This document shows, piece after piece, positions 55,790-63,800 of a stretch of 64,000 nucleotides of DNA. Source of the stretch: GCA-2861595 sp035536185 (GTDB taxonomy: Bacteria > Actinomycetota > Acidimicrobiia > Acidimicrobiales > GCA-2861595); assembly GCA_035536185.1 (NCBI GenBank), contig DATLOM010000041.1, positions 35,199 through 99,198 on the forward strand, read 5' to 3'. Position 1 is the first letter of the stretch. Every line of letters starts with the position of its first letter. Under the pieces are notes generated by a model. It was given only the letters and a program-made list of their open reading frames with translations, ran no database searches and was not told the origin of the DNA. The position numbers and the translations under genes are program-made.

Positions 55790-57862
55790 CTAATGGACAA
55801 CCGTGACGCTACTGGCCATAACGGAATGAGACGCACTGGACGTAACTGATTGCCCATACGTGCCAGTGCCACTCGGGGTACTCGATGCCTCGCTAGAGGT
55901 CAAAGAGTCACTTCCAGCGTCGGCCGTAGTCGCCTGGGACGTGCCTGAGAACGTGTGAGAGAAGGAGAAGGACGATTCCCCTGATCCTTGGGGAATTGCG
56001 CGGTCCTCGTGGGTACCGTCCCCGAAGTCGAAGCGCAAAGTGGTCTGACGAGCAACGTCCTTGAGCACTTTGACGATCCAGCTTGCGCGCCCCGTCGAAT
56101 CGGTCACCTGAGCTGCGGGAGAAATCGTAGGAACGTTGGCCGCCGCGCTTGCACTAAGCGTCTTGTCGTAATCCGCAGAGTCGGTCCAGGCGAGGCTCGG
56201 ATGGGTGAACGGGCACTTGTGCTTCTCCGTATCGCCATCGGCGATTCCCTTTGGAACGTAGAGATGGTGGAACGGGCGAGTGCTCCCTGTCACGACGCTC
56301 CACTCGTGTGTGAACTTCTTCGAGTTATCTGTGCTGTTCGTATACCTAACAGTTGTCTTGAGGCCCACGATTTCGGGGCCTATTTGCAGATCAAAGCCCA
56401 TCTTGTGGCTCTTCGCCACCGTCGACGTCCATTTGTTCTCTACAGGCATTACACAGTCTGATCCGGGCGTCGCCGTCTGCTTCGTAGCCAGGTCGTGTTT
56501 TCCCGGCGAAGCGTCGCCGACCAAGGCGCCGAGCCACCTCTTTGGCGTGATGGCTTCCCTCTCTTCACAACTTGCCTGGCCGAAAAGACCGGCAATCCCA
56601 CGGAACTCACACACTGAGAATCGCGTCCGAACGTGCTGCATGCCGATCCGGTACGTGTAGTTCTCATTCGGCCCACGCACCTTTGGATCTGCCACGGCAG
56701 TCCACTCGTCGTCGGCGGTGACCTCGCCTCCGGCTTCGGCCCAGGAAGCGCCGCTCTTGACGGCGAAGGTCTGGGTGCTCTGGGCGCTGCTGGTGTAGAT
56801 GACTTTACTGGTCATCCCCACCCCGCCGCCGACCTTGGTCGATACCGGCTCGCGTACGTCCATCAGCTCCGCGTCCTCGTCCTCCTCTAGAGTTACACAC
56901 AACTCGCCGTCAATCCCAGTGGGGCAAGATGAATCACTGCTACTAGCCGACGTGAACGTTGCCTCCTCGGGGCGAAGAGCGAAGACCTCGTCCTGAGTCT
57001 CTGCCTGAACGGCGTCGAAGGCGGCGCTGCCGAGGTTGACGATGACGCCGACGTCGGCCCCGTTGCCGGCGACCTGTACCGTCTCGCCGTCGGGCACGGC
57101 CGGCGGAGGAGGGCCGTCGAAGGCGCGCAGGAACAGGTTGGTGTAGCCGGGCTCGGCCTGGCGCTCCACGATGTAGGGGTCATCGGAGGGAATCACGAGT
57201 TGCATCATCCCGTTGGCGTCGGTCCCCGCCTTCCACACCTTGCCGCTCCGCGGCGGCATGGCCAGGACGCGGACGCCGGCGGCCGGTGTTCCGTCCGGCC
57301 GTTGAAAGCCCAGTCGGACCACGTTGTCGACCTGGGTCGTGTGCATCCCGGTCGCCGGGCTACGAGCAGTAAGGAGGCGGCAAACCGACGGCTGCACGCT
57401 ACAGGTCTCCTCGGTCACACCGACCGGTCGCTCAACCACGGACGCCTCGAGCCAGTAGGACACGGAGGGGAAGCGGACATCTTTCCCGGGAATGGCGACC
57501 GTCAACTGGTTACTAACTCCGTCAGCTGAACCTACGACGCTCTTCTCCTGCTGCTCAACATCGACATAATGGGCCGTGAGCGTGGGCTGGGTGCACACGG
57601 CTGTCGCCGCGCACGACGACGTGAGGTCCGCTGCCACGCCGAGTTCGTCACCAGCCACGCCCTTCGCACTTGGGACGTGCTCGATGCTCACCCCGCTCTC
57701 CTGGGCATGCGCCACGGGCGAGAGCGCGCTGAGCACCAGTGACACGATGAGAGTGGCCAGCCACAAAGGGTGCCTCCGCGACAACGCAGATCGATGTGTC
57801 CAGTTCCGCTTCCTCTGCTGGGTTCGGGTCCGGCCACTGCCCTGGCGGATCTTCGTGCTCAT
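55790..57862 (-). CDS. Large secreted PKD-like protein of the right cargo operon
   Basis: 690 aa from ATG 57862, one base after the lipoprotein stop and with AAAGGAGAG upstream. Signal peptide at about 25-50 (LATLIVSLVLSALSPVAHAQ). Residues about 150-260 include a carboxypeptidase-regulatory-like unit (GTPAAGVRVLAMPP). Residues about 300-560 share a core with the beta-helix protein at 30590-33166. A PKD-like unit has FDFGDGTHEDRAIPQGSG and SFSFSHTFSGT, and the chain ends soon after GTGTYGQSVTSS, without a beta-helix. The role is unknown; probably surface-exposed. Confidence 0.72.
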   Translation of the reverse strand: MSTKIRQGSGRTRTQQRKRNWTHRSALSRRHPLWLATLIVSLVLSALSPVAHAQESGVSIEHVPSAKGVAGDELGVAADLTSSCAATAVCTQPTLTAHYVDVEQQEKSVVGSADGVSNQLTVAIPGKDVRFPSVSYWLEASVVERPVGVTEETCSVQPSVCRLLTARSPATGMHTTQVDNVVRLGFQRPDGTPAAGVRVLAMPPRSGKVWKAGTDANGMMQLVIPSDDPYIVERQAEPGYTNLFLRAFDGPPPPAVPDGETVQVAGNGADVGVIVNLGSAAFDAVQAETQDEVFALRPEEATFTSASSSDSSCPTGIDGELCVTLEEDEDAELMDVREPVSTKVGGGVGMTSKVIYTSSAQSTQTFAVKSGASWAEAGGEVTADDEWTAVADPKVRGPNENYTYRIGMQHVRTRFSVCEFRGIAGLFGQASCEEREAITPKRWLGALVGDASPGKHDLATKQTATPGSDCVMPVENKWTSTVAKSHKMGFDLQIGPEIVGLKTTVRYTNSTDNSKKFTHEWSVVTGSTRPFHHLYVPKGIADGDTEKHKCPFTHPSLAWTDSADYDKTLSASAAANVPTISPAAQVTDSTGRASWIVKVLKDVARQTTLRFDFGDGTHEDRAIPQGSGESSFSFSHTFSGTSQATTADAGSDSLTSSEASSTPSGTGTYGQSVTSSASHSVMASSVTVVH

Positions 57863-57863
57863 G

Positions 57864-58547
57864 TCAGGAACTCTCCTTTTGGCTGGGAAAATACGAATCG
57901 GGGCGGTCGGGGTTGCATTTCTCCCCTGCCACCAGGTCTTCTTCTCTCTCGCGGGCGTGGACGACGACCTTCGAGCTCTCCGACGTCTGCTGATAAAGAC
58001 GACCCTTCTGCTCGTAAACGATGCGCAGGCCCGATACCGACGAGTCGCCGGCGGTCCGGGCGCGCAGCAGCATCGTGACCGCGATCTGATCCTTGGGCTG
58101 AAGCGGGAAATCCTTCGCCGGGACAACGCCGACCGCACTCTCAGGAGTCCAGGCCCGGATGCAGTAGTTCCCGGGGTACATACCGACCATACGACCCCCC
58201 CGGACCCAGAAGCTCACGTACGCAGCCAACACCTCGATAGCGGGGTCGCTCTTGAGTAGCGTTACCTCTTTGAGGGTCGCTGGCTCTCGGACATCGAACA
58301 AGTCCATGGTTTCCACCATGATTGTCCCCGGGAGTACCGATGCCGTGTATGTGTTCCCCACACCTTCTTCGGAGATCTGAGAGCTGACAGCATCGCCTGG
58401 GGGCAAGCGAGAAGCGGGGGGGTCAGCAATGGCGCCGTCGTTTTCACCGCTGGTGCTTGCCTCGGTACACGAGACAAACATGATGGCGGTCAGCAACAGA
58501 GCCGCCAATGAAGCCCAACGAGTTGGGCGCTTCCGACAGCGGCTCAT
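57864..58547 (-). CDS. Lipoprotein of the right cargo operon
   Basis: 227 aa from ATG 58547. Lipoprotein signal with a lipobox ending FVSC at about residue 27 (RWASLAALLLTAIMFVSC). The mature domain is beta-rich (VRGGRMVGMYPGNYCIRAWT, quoted in full; IAVTMLLRARTAG). It is followed after one base by the secreted PKD-like gene, so the two form one operon. The left cargo operon has the same order and a lipoprotein of similar plan. Function unknown. Confidence 0.75.
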   Translation of the reverse strand: MSRCRKRPTRWASLAALLLTAIMFVSCTEASTSGENDGAIADPPASRLPPGDAVSSQISEEGVGNTYTASVLPGTIMVETMDLFDVREPATLKEVTLLKSDPAIEVLAAYVSFWVRGGRMVGMYPGNYCIRAWTPESAVGVVPAKDFPLQPKDQIAVTMLLRARTAGDSSVSGLRIVYEQKGRLYQQTSESSKVVVHAREREEDLVAGEKCNPDRPDSYFPSQKESS

Positions 58548-58685
58548 TGGCCCTTCACTTGGCCTCCCGCGCGGATGAACGGCATCGCATGCTCCACGTC
58601 TGCCGGCTCTGCCTGTGGGTGGGAGTCTCGGGCAAAACCGCGCCCGCTCGACCTCATTTCGCTAGCCCCAACTCCCGTTGCCGCA

Positions 58686-58744
58686 CAACCACCATGGTAC
58701 CGGTCTGCTCCTAGAAACCATCCGCCAAAGATGCGTATTTTCAG
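58686..58744. repeat. Conserved block B, copy 2
   Basis: Counterpart of 34421-34478. Here it lies between the promoter and the lipoprotein gene, whereas copy 1 lies on the other side of the promoter. Confidence 0.65.
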
Positions 58745-58844
58745 GGGCTTCTTATCGTGTGGAGTGGTCGCCAGGGTTGACGGCTCAGACAGCCCACCAG
58801 CAGGTTGTGGACGATGCCACGCAGCTCGCACGTCGAGGTGCCGA

Positions 58845-58870
58845 GCTAACGAGGTGCTAACTGAGCTACC
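58845..58870. repeat. Tandem GCTAAC motif in the leader of the right cargo operon
   Basis: GCTAAC at 58845 and 58856 (11 bp apart) and GCTACC at 58865. The left operon leader has TGCTAAC at 34052 and 34063, also 11 bp apart. Confidence 0.55.
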
Positions 58871-59051
58871 GAAGATGAGCGTGCTGAGTCGGTACCCGGC
58901 CTGTGGCACAACGGAGCGGGCGCCTTCAAGACGAGCGGCCGGTACGTGCCGCGGGCGGTCGGTCACGGTCGCCTTTTCGTTCCCATCCTCAACGACCGCC
59001 CCCTCGCTCCGTTCCCTCATCCCCTTGGCCCCGGTTCCTCGTTGGATGCAA

Positions 59052-59079
59052 CGTATAGTATGCAGGCCCCCCTTGTCAA
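59052..59079 (-). promoter_or_regulatory. Sigma-70-type promoter of the right cargo operon
   Basis: On the minus strand, TTGACA (59074-59079), a 16-bp spacer and TATACG (59052-59057). It points at the lipoprotein gene about 500 bp away. Confidence 0.6.
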
Positions 59080-59234
59080 GAAAAAGATCTTGCCCTCTGT
59101 TGTGAGGAGTGGGAGACGGACGCGCTCGTCGGCCAAGAGTCATGCTCTCGTGCCTTTCGCTCGCGTGGTGGGCATCAAGCCCGCGCCCGGCCTCTCCGCG
59201 TATGCCCCTCATGCCGGCGACATCTGAGCGCAAG

Positions 59235-59340
59235 GTGTTGAGGATCGCCCGCCTCGCTGCCGTCCCCACCGGTCCCACCCGCGTTCCCCCTCTTTGAGAA
59301 TCCTGACGGTACAGGTCAGGTATCACCCGGTCAAGGGTTC
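59235..59340. repeat. att-like direct-repeat block, copy 2
   Basis: Matches 34620-34720. The exact 24-bp stretch is at 59292-59315. Also shared are GCCTCGCTGCC, GTCCCACCCG and a GGTCAAGG/TGTCAAGC end. It separates the cargo operon of element 1 from the recombinase genes of element 2. Confidence 0.6.
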
Positions 59341-59425
59341 TTTCTCTTTATTCCCTTGGGGTCCTTGAGACGCTGAGTGATGGCCGGCGATCCCGCTGCG
59401 CCCGTGAAGGAACTATGACGCCCCC

Positions 59426-60631
59426 TCAACCCTTCATCCGTGGGGCGGGCGGCCGCTCGGCGGATGGGCCGACGCGGTTGAGCACCAAGGCGGCGACGGT
59501 GGCCGCGGCCTCGTCCTGCATGGTGGGCAGCACATGTGAGTAGGTGTCCAAGGTGGCCATGACGTTGGTGTGGCCGAGGCGCTCGCTCACCACCTTGGGA
59601 GCCACCTTGGCCGCCAGGGCGGCCGTCGCGTAGCTGTGGCGTATGTCATGGAGGCGTATGGGGGCCAGCCCAGCGCGCTGGCGTCGTTGCTCGAACCACC
59701 GGCTGAAGCGCCGTGGGTGGATCACCGAGCCGTCGGGGAGGGCGAACACCAGCCCGGTGTCCTGCCACGCCGTCCCCGCTGCCGCCCGCTCGGCCTCCTG
59801 CGCTCTGCGGTGAGCCCCCAGCGCGGCCACCGTGGCCGGGTCGAGGGCCACGGGCCGGCGCCCCTTGGCCGTCTTGGGCTCGCCCACCACCACCTGGTGG
59901 TCGGCCACGGTCAGGTTCTGCACGACCGACAGGCGCGCCCCGTCGAGGTCGACGTCGACCCATCGCAGGCCCAGCACCTCGCCCCGGCGCATACCGGTGG
60001 TGGCCATGAGCAGCCAGGCGGCGTAGAGGCGGTCGCCCGCCACATGGGCGAGAAAGGTCCGCAGCTCCAGCGGGCTCCACACCTTCATCTCCACTCGCCG
60101 GCGACCCGGGGGCCGGGCATGGGTGGCGGGGTTGCGGGCCAGGTGGCCCCAACGCATGGCATCGGCCAGGGCCTTGTGCACTATGCCGTGGATGTGGCGC
60201 ACGCTCTCGGGCGCCAGGCCACCCTTGCCGTCGCGCCGGCCGTGGGCCAGCAACTCGGCGTAGAAGGCGTTGAGCTGGGCGGTGGTGAGGCCCTGTAGAG
60301 CAACGTGCCCGAGGGCGGGGCAGAGGTGAGCTCGGACGTAGTGGCAGGTGGTGGCCCAGGTGGAGGGTCGCAGGGTTGTCTTGGCCACCGGGAGCCACTC
60401 CTCGATGAGGTACTGGCCGAGGGTCAGCTTGGAGGTGGGGACGCCTCCGTTGCGCCGGTTGTGCTGGTCCCGTAGCTCGGCGAAGGCGGCGATGGCCTCT
60501 CGCTTGGTGGCAAAGCCCCCCACCGACTTCTGGCGGCGCCGGCCGTCAGGTCCCGGCCCGAGTTCGAACCACACGTACCAGCTCTTCCCCCGCTTGCGGA
60601 AGTGGCCGTTCACTGGTCGTCGGCTGTTCAC
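59426..60631 (-). CDS. Tyrosine recombinase 1 of element 2
   Basis: 401 aa from GTG 60631, overlapping the stop of recombinase 2 (GTGA) and preceded by GAGGA. GTG 60613 aligns with the start of the element 1 copy and is the alternative; a 14-bp duplication with an 18-bp period has doubled this start. Catalytic residues are present: R215 (TGMRRGE), K253, H328 and R331 (HDIRH), H354 and Y364 (LDTYSHV). It is closely similar to 35036-36214 along the full length. Confidence 0.95.
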   Translation of the reverse strand: MNSRRPVNGHFRKRGKSWYVWFELGPGPDGRRRQKSVGGFATKREAIAAFAELRDQHNRRNGGVPTSKLTLGQYLIEEWLPVAKTTLRPSTWATTCHYVRAHLCPALGHVALQGLTTAQLNAFYAELLAHGRRDGKGGLAPESVRHIHGIVHKALADAMRWGHLARNPATHARPPGRRRVEMKVWSPLELRTFLAHVAGDRLYAAWLLMATTGMRRGEVLGLRWVDVDLDGARLSVVQNLTVADHQVVVGEPKTAKGRRPVALDPATVAALGAHRRAQEAERAAAGTAWQDTGLVFALPDGSVIHPRRFSRWFEQRRQRAGLAPIRLHDIRHSYATAALAAKVAPKVVSERLGHTNVMATLDTYSHVLPTMQDEAAATVAALVLNRVGPSAERPPAPRMKG

Positions 60632-60639
60632 TGGTCGTC
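60608..60639. repeat. 14-bp tandem duplication at the recombinase junction
   Basis: GTTCACTGGTCGTC at 60608-60621 is repeated at 60626-60639 (period 18). It duplicates the GTG start region of recombinase 1. Confidence 0.85.
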
Positions 60640-61830
60640 CTCACCCGGATCGGCCGTGGTGTCGGCCTCGTCGGGCGGGTCGGCGGTGGCGTCGTCGCCG
60701 AGGATCAGGCGTGCCACCTTCGCCGCCGCCTCGTCCTGGAGGCTCGGCAGCACGTGGGAGTACACATCCAGGGTCACCGCCACGTTGGCGTGCCCGAGGC
60801 GCTCGCTGACCACCTTGGCGGGCACTCCAGCGGCGAGGGCTGTGGTGGCATGGCTGTGGCGCAGGTCGTGGACGCGCAGCTTGGGCAGCCCGGCTAGGCG
60901 GCGGTGGCGGGCGAACCACACGTTGAAGCGATCGGGTCGGATGACCCGGCCGTCGGGCCAGGTGAACACCAGCCCTGAGTCCTGCCAGGCCGAGCCCGCC
61001 GCCTCCCGCTCGGCCTCCTGGGCTCGGCGGTGCTCGCCCAGGGCGGACACCGTGGCCGGGTCGAGGGCAATGGTGCGCCGGCTGGCCGGCGTCTTTGGCT
61101 CAGAGACCACGAGCGCCCCGTGGGCCACCACCACGGCCTGGGTCACCGACAGCCGCCGGGCAGGCAGGTCAACGTCGGCCCAGCGCAGGCCCACCACTTC
61201 GCCCCGGCGCATCCCGGTGGTGACGAACAGGAGCCACGCGGCGTAGAGCCGGTCGTGCTGCACCTGGGCCAGGAACGCCCCGAGCTGGGCTGGGCTCCAC
61301 ACACACATCTCGGGGCGGGCAAAGCTGGGGCCAGTGGCCTCGGCGGCAGGGTTGTGGCCCAGGTAGCCAAAGCGCATGGCGTCTCGAAGCGCGGTACGCA
61401 ACATCAAATGAATGCCATGCACGGTGTGGGCCGACAGCCCGCCTCGCCCGTCGCGCCGGCCGTGGGCCAACAGATCCGCGTAGAAGGCGTGCAGCTTGGC
61501 CGGGGTGAGCTTTTGGAGCTGGACCGAGCCGAGGGCGGGCACGACGTGGTTGGCGATGTTGGTGCGCTGGACCACCCATCCCGTTGGCCGAAGGCTGGCC
61601 CTGACCGCGGGCAGCCAGTGGTCCATGAGGTACTCGCCGAGGGTCAGGCTGGAGGCTGGCGCGTAGGTGCCCGACCGAAGCTGGTCGCGCACCTCGGCGA
61701 AGGCGGCCTCGGCCTCCCGGCGGGTGGCAAAGCCGCCCATGGACTTCTGGCGCCGCCGGCCGTCCGGCCCCGGCCCTACGTCCATCCAGACGTACCACCG
61801 CGATCCTCTTTTGCGGAAGTGCCCTGTCAT
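60628..61830 (-). CDS. Tyrosine recombinase 2 of element 2
   Basis: 400 aa from ATG 61830. Same domains as 36214-37446: FRKRGSRWYVWMDVGPGPDG, core-binding region, and catalytic R208, K246, H321 with R324 (HDLRH), H347 and Y357 (LDVYSHV). A short acidic tail (DEADTTADPGEDDQ). It lies 13 bp downstream of the excisionase-like gene, in the same three-gene operon order as element 1. Confidence 0.94.
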   Translation of the reverse strand: MTGHFRKRGSRWYVWMDVGPGPDGRRRQKSMGGFATRREAEAAFAEVRDQLRSGTYAPASSLTLGEYLMDHWLPAVRASLRPTGWVVQRTNIANHVVPALGSVQLQKLTPAKLHAFYADLLAHGRRDGRGGLSAHTVHGIHLMLRTALRDAMRFGYLGHNPAAEATGPSFARPEMCVWSPAQLGAFLAQVQHDRLYAAWLLFVTTGMRRGEVVGLRWADVDLPARRLSVTQAVVVAHGALVVSEPKTPASRRTIALDPATVSALGEHRRAQEAEREAAGSAWQDSGLVFTWPDGRVIRPDRFNVWFARHRRLAGLPKLRVHDLRHSHATTALAAGVPAKVVSERLGHANVAVTLDVYSHVLPSLQDEAAAKVARLILGDDATADPPDEADTTADPGEDDQ

Positions 61831-61843
61831 GGCCGGGCCCTCC

Positions 61844-62215
61844 TCACGCCGCCCCGCCGACGCGCTGGGCACGCCGTTGTGCGGACGCTCGCTCGTCGTC
61901 GGGCTCGGCATTGTCGGCCTCTCGCAAAGCAACCATGTCCTCCAGCACGGCGCGTGGCACGCGCAGGCTGCGCCCGAGGCTGAGCACGGGAAGCCCCTCC
62001 CGGCCCCCGCTGGCCCGCCATGCCCGCGCCATCTCATAGGCCGAGGCCCGCCCGATCCGAAGGACGGCGGCGGCCTCCTCGACGGTGAGCAGGTCGGGAA
62101 ACTGCGCCAGGCTGGTCACCGGGGGTTGTCTCTGCTGGCCGGGGTGGCCGGCGTCGTCGGCGGTCTGGAATGTCATCTGTCCTCGTTTTCGGTCGGTCAA
62201 CTCGTTGCTGGTCAT
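61844..62215 (-). CDS. Excisionase-like HTH protein of element 2
   Basis: 123 aa from ATG 62215; ATG 62176 (MTFQTADD) is possible. HTH at about 40-100: FPDLLTVEEAAAVLRIGRAS, YEMARAWRASGG, SLGRSLRVPRAVLE, nearly identical to element 1's copy at 37484-37804. The flanks diverge. Likely a recombination directionality factor for the paired recombinases. Confidence 0.88.
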   Translation of the reverse strand: MTSNELTDRKRGQMTFQTADDAGHPGQQRQPPVTSLAQFPDLLTVEEAAAVLRIGRASAYEMARAWRASGGREGLPVLSLGRSLRVPRAVLEDMVALREADNAEPDDERASAQRRAQRVGGAA

Positions 62216-62250
62216 GGCTGGCACCTTTCGGCCCTGGGTGGTCGGGCATC

Positions 62251-62290
62251 GACGGTTCAGTGGACCTCGCCTTTAGCCAAACCTTCAAGG
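62251..62290. repeat. Conserved block upstream of the excisionase-like gene, copy 2
   Basis: Counterpart of 37971-38006 with one or two differences. Confidence 0.6.
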
Positions 62291-62427
62291 CGCTGGGCCG
62301 GGTCGTGCGCCCTTGTGTTCGTCTCACCCGCGGCGGGGTTCTGGTCACCTCAAACAGCCGCCCGCGATGGCTGATCGTCACACCCGACGACCACAGCCCT
62401 TACGCCCGTGGCGGGCTGCGGCCCCTC

Positions 62428-62470
62428 TGACAAACCAGTGACGGCACACCAACAGATCACCAACAGCGCC
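62428..62470. repeat. 11-bp phased direct repeats, element 2
   Basis: Units start at 62428 (GACAA), 62439 (GACGG), 62450 (AACAG) and 62461 (AACAG), each 11 bp apart. The last two share ACAGATCACC-type sequence with element 1. The first two are degenerate. Confidence 0.7.
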
Positions 62471-62492
62471 TCCGCGGGGACGCGCCACTCCC

Positions 62493-62550
62493 ATGTGACG
62501 AAACCGCCATTGGCGCGGCTGTTCCTCGGTGCGGGGATCGTCCATCTCTG
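62493..62550. repeat. Transfer-leader conserved block, element 2
   Basis: Counterpart of 40964-41020. It lies about 100 bp before the replication-relaxation gene; in element 1 the T4SS operon intervenes. Confidence 0.6.
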
Positions 62551-62648
62551 GTCGCCCCCGCCTCGAGGTGAGCCCGGCCGTCCCTGGCCGGGCAGGCCCG
62601 CCGCGACCAAACCCGGCACCGATCCCACCCTCTGACTCGAGGAGGCAA

Positions 62649-63764
62649 ATGAGCACTGAGATGACCGATGAGAAACCACTGGCGAAGCCACCCCCGAAAC
62701 CGGGGCCGAAATCGTTGGCGAAGCGAGAGGCAACTCTCGCCGGCGCGTCCGGGCGCGTCGTTGCTGCTCAGGTGGCCTTTGGCCCCCCGAAGCCCAAAAG
62801 CCGACTCCGGAAGGGGCCAAGCCCCCTTCCGTCCCGCCCCCGGTGCTCAGCTGCGGACCAACGCCTTTCGCTTCTTCGCCGTCTCACCGAGCGCGACCGG
62901 GCCATAACCCGCGCCGTGGCCCGCCACCGGGTGTTGACCTCCGGACAGGTCACCGAGATGTTCTTCGACAGCCACAAGTCCGCCCTGGCCCGCCTGCTGG
63001 GGCTCTACCGCCTCGGGGTCCTCGACCGCTTCCAGCCCTACCGGGCCTCATGGGGCAGCCACCCCTATCACTACGTGCTCGGTCCGGCCGGCACCGCGGT
63101 GCTGGCCGCCGAGGCTTTCGAAGATCCCGAGCGCGCCGCCCGGCGCTGGAAGCCCGATAGGACCGTGGCCCTCGGCCACACTCAGCGCCTCGCCCACCTG
63201 GTGGGCCTCAACGGCTTCTACGCCTCCCTGGCCGGCCACGCCCGCCGCCACCCCAGTGCCCGCCTGGTGTCGTGGATGACCGAGGCCGAGTGCGCCCGCT
63301 GGAGCGAGGCCATCGTGCACCCCGACGGCTTTGGAGAGGGGGAGGAGGACGGCGCCGGGGTGGAGTTCTTCTTGGAGTACGACCGGGGCACCGAGACACT
63401 GGCCCGCCTGGTGGACAAGCTCGCCGACTACGAGCGCTTCGAGTCCGAGCGGGGTGCCTCGGCCTGGGTGGTGTTCTGCTTCAGCTCACCACGGCGTGAG
63501 GGCACCGCCCGGCGTGCCCTGGCCGGCGCCACCGTCCCCATCGCCACAGCAGCCCTGAGCCGCCCCCTGGGCGCCGCTGAGGCCGTGTGGCTGCCCCTGG
63601 GCCGCGATGATGGGCGCCGGGTGCGACTGGCCGCCCTGGGGGCCATGGCCAAGCCAGGTGAGGCGCTGCGGCGAGCCGCAGTGGGTGGACCTCGGGCGTG
63701 GCGCTTCGAGCGCCCCGTGCCAGACGGCGAGGCTGCCGCGCCTGGCAGCGGCGGCGGCGAGTGA
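62649..63764 (+). CDS. Replication-relaxation family protein, element 2
   Basis: 371 aa from ATG 62649, with GGAGG 3 nt upstream; ATG 62661 is possible. A Lys/Pro-rich N-terminus, a winged helix at about 75-130 (LTERDRAITRAVARHRVLTS, RLGVLDRFQPYRASWG), and the C-terminal VEFFLEYDRGTETLARLVDK and WLPLGRDDGRRVRLAALGAM. It matches 48652-49962 without that gene's insertion, so this is probably the intact form. Confidence 0.86.
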   Translation: MSTEMTDEKPLAKPPPKPGPKSLAKREATLAGASGRVVAAQVAFGPPKPKSRLRKGPSPLPSRPRCSAADQRLSLLRRLTERDRAITRAVARHRVLTSGQVTEMFFDSHKSALARLLGLYRLGVLDRFQPYRASWGSHPYHYVLGPAGTAVLAAEAFEDPERAARRWKPDRTVALGHTQRLAHLVGLNGFYASLAGHARRHPSARLVSWMTEAECARWSEAIVHPDGFGEGEEDGAGVEFFLEYDRGTETLARLVDKLADYERFESERGASAWVVFCFSSPRREGTARRALAGATVPIATAALSRPLGAAEAVWLPLGRDDGRRVRLAALGAMAKPGEALRRAAVGGPRAWRFERPVPDGEAAAPGSGGGE

Positions 63765-63800
63765 TGGCTCGACGCCGGCCCCGAAGGAGGGCCTGAGTGG

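Larger units (their letters stand above)
58548..59425. other. 878-bp gap: leader, promoter and att-like block of the right cargo operon
   Basis: No gene. It contains block B copy 2, tandem GCTAAC motifs (58845, 58856), a leftward promoter (59052-59079), the att-like block and a 16-bp remnant of an XRE gene (59395-59410). Confidence 0.6.

Noticed and set aside
57863..58138. N-terminal extension of the right secreted protein
   Set aside because: It overlaps the lipoprotein gene; ATG 57862 has a ribosome site and a signal peptide follows.
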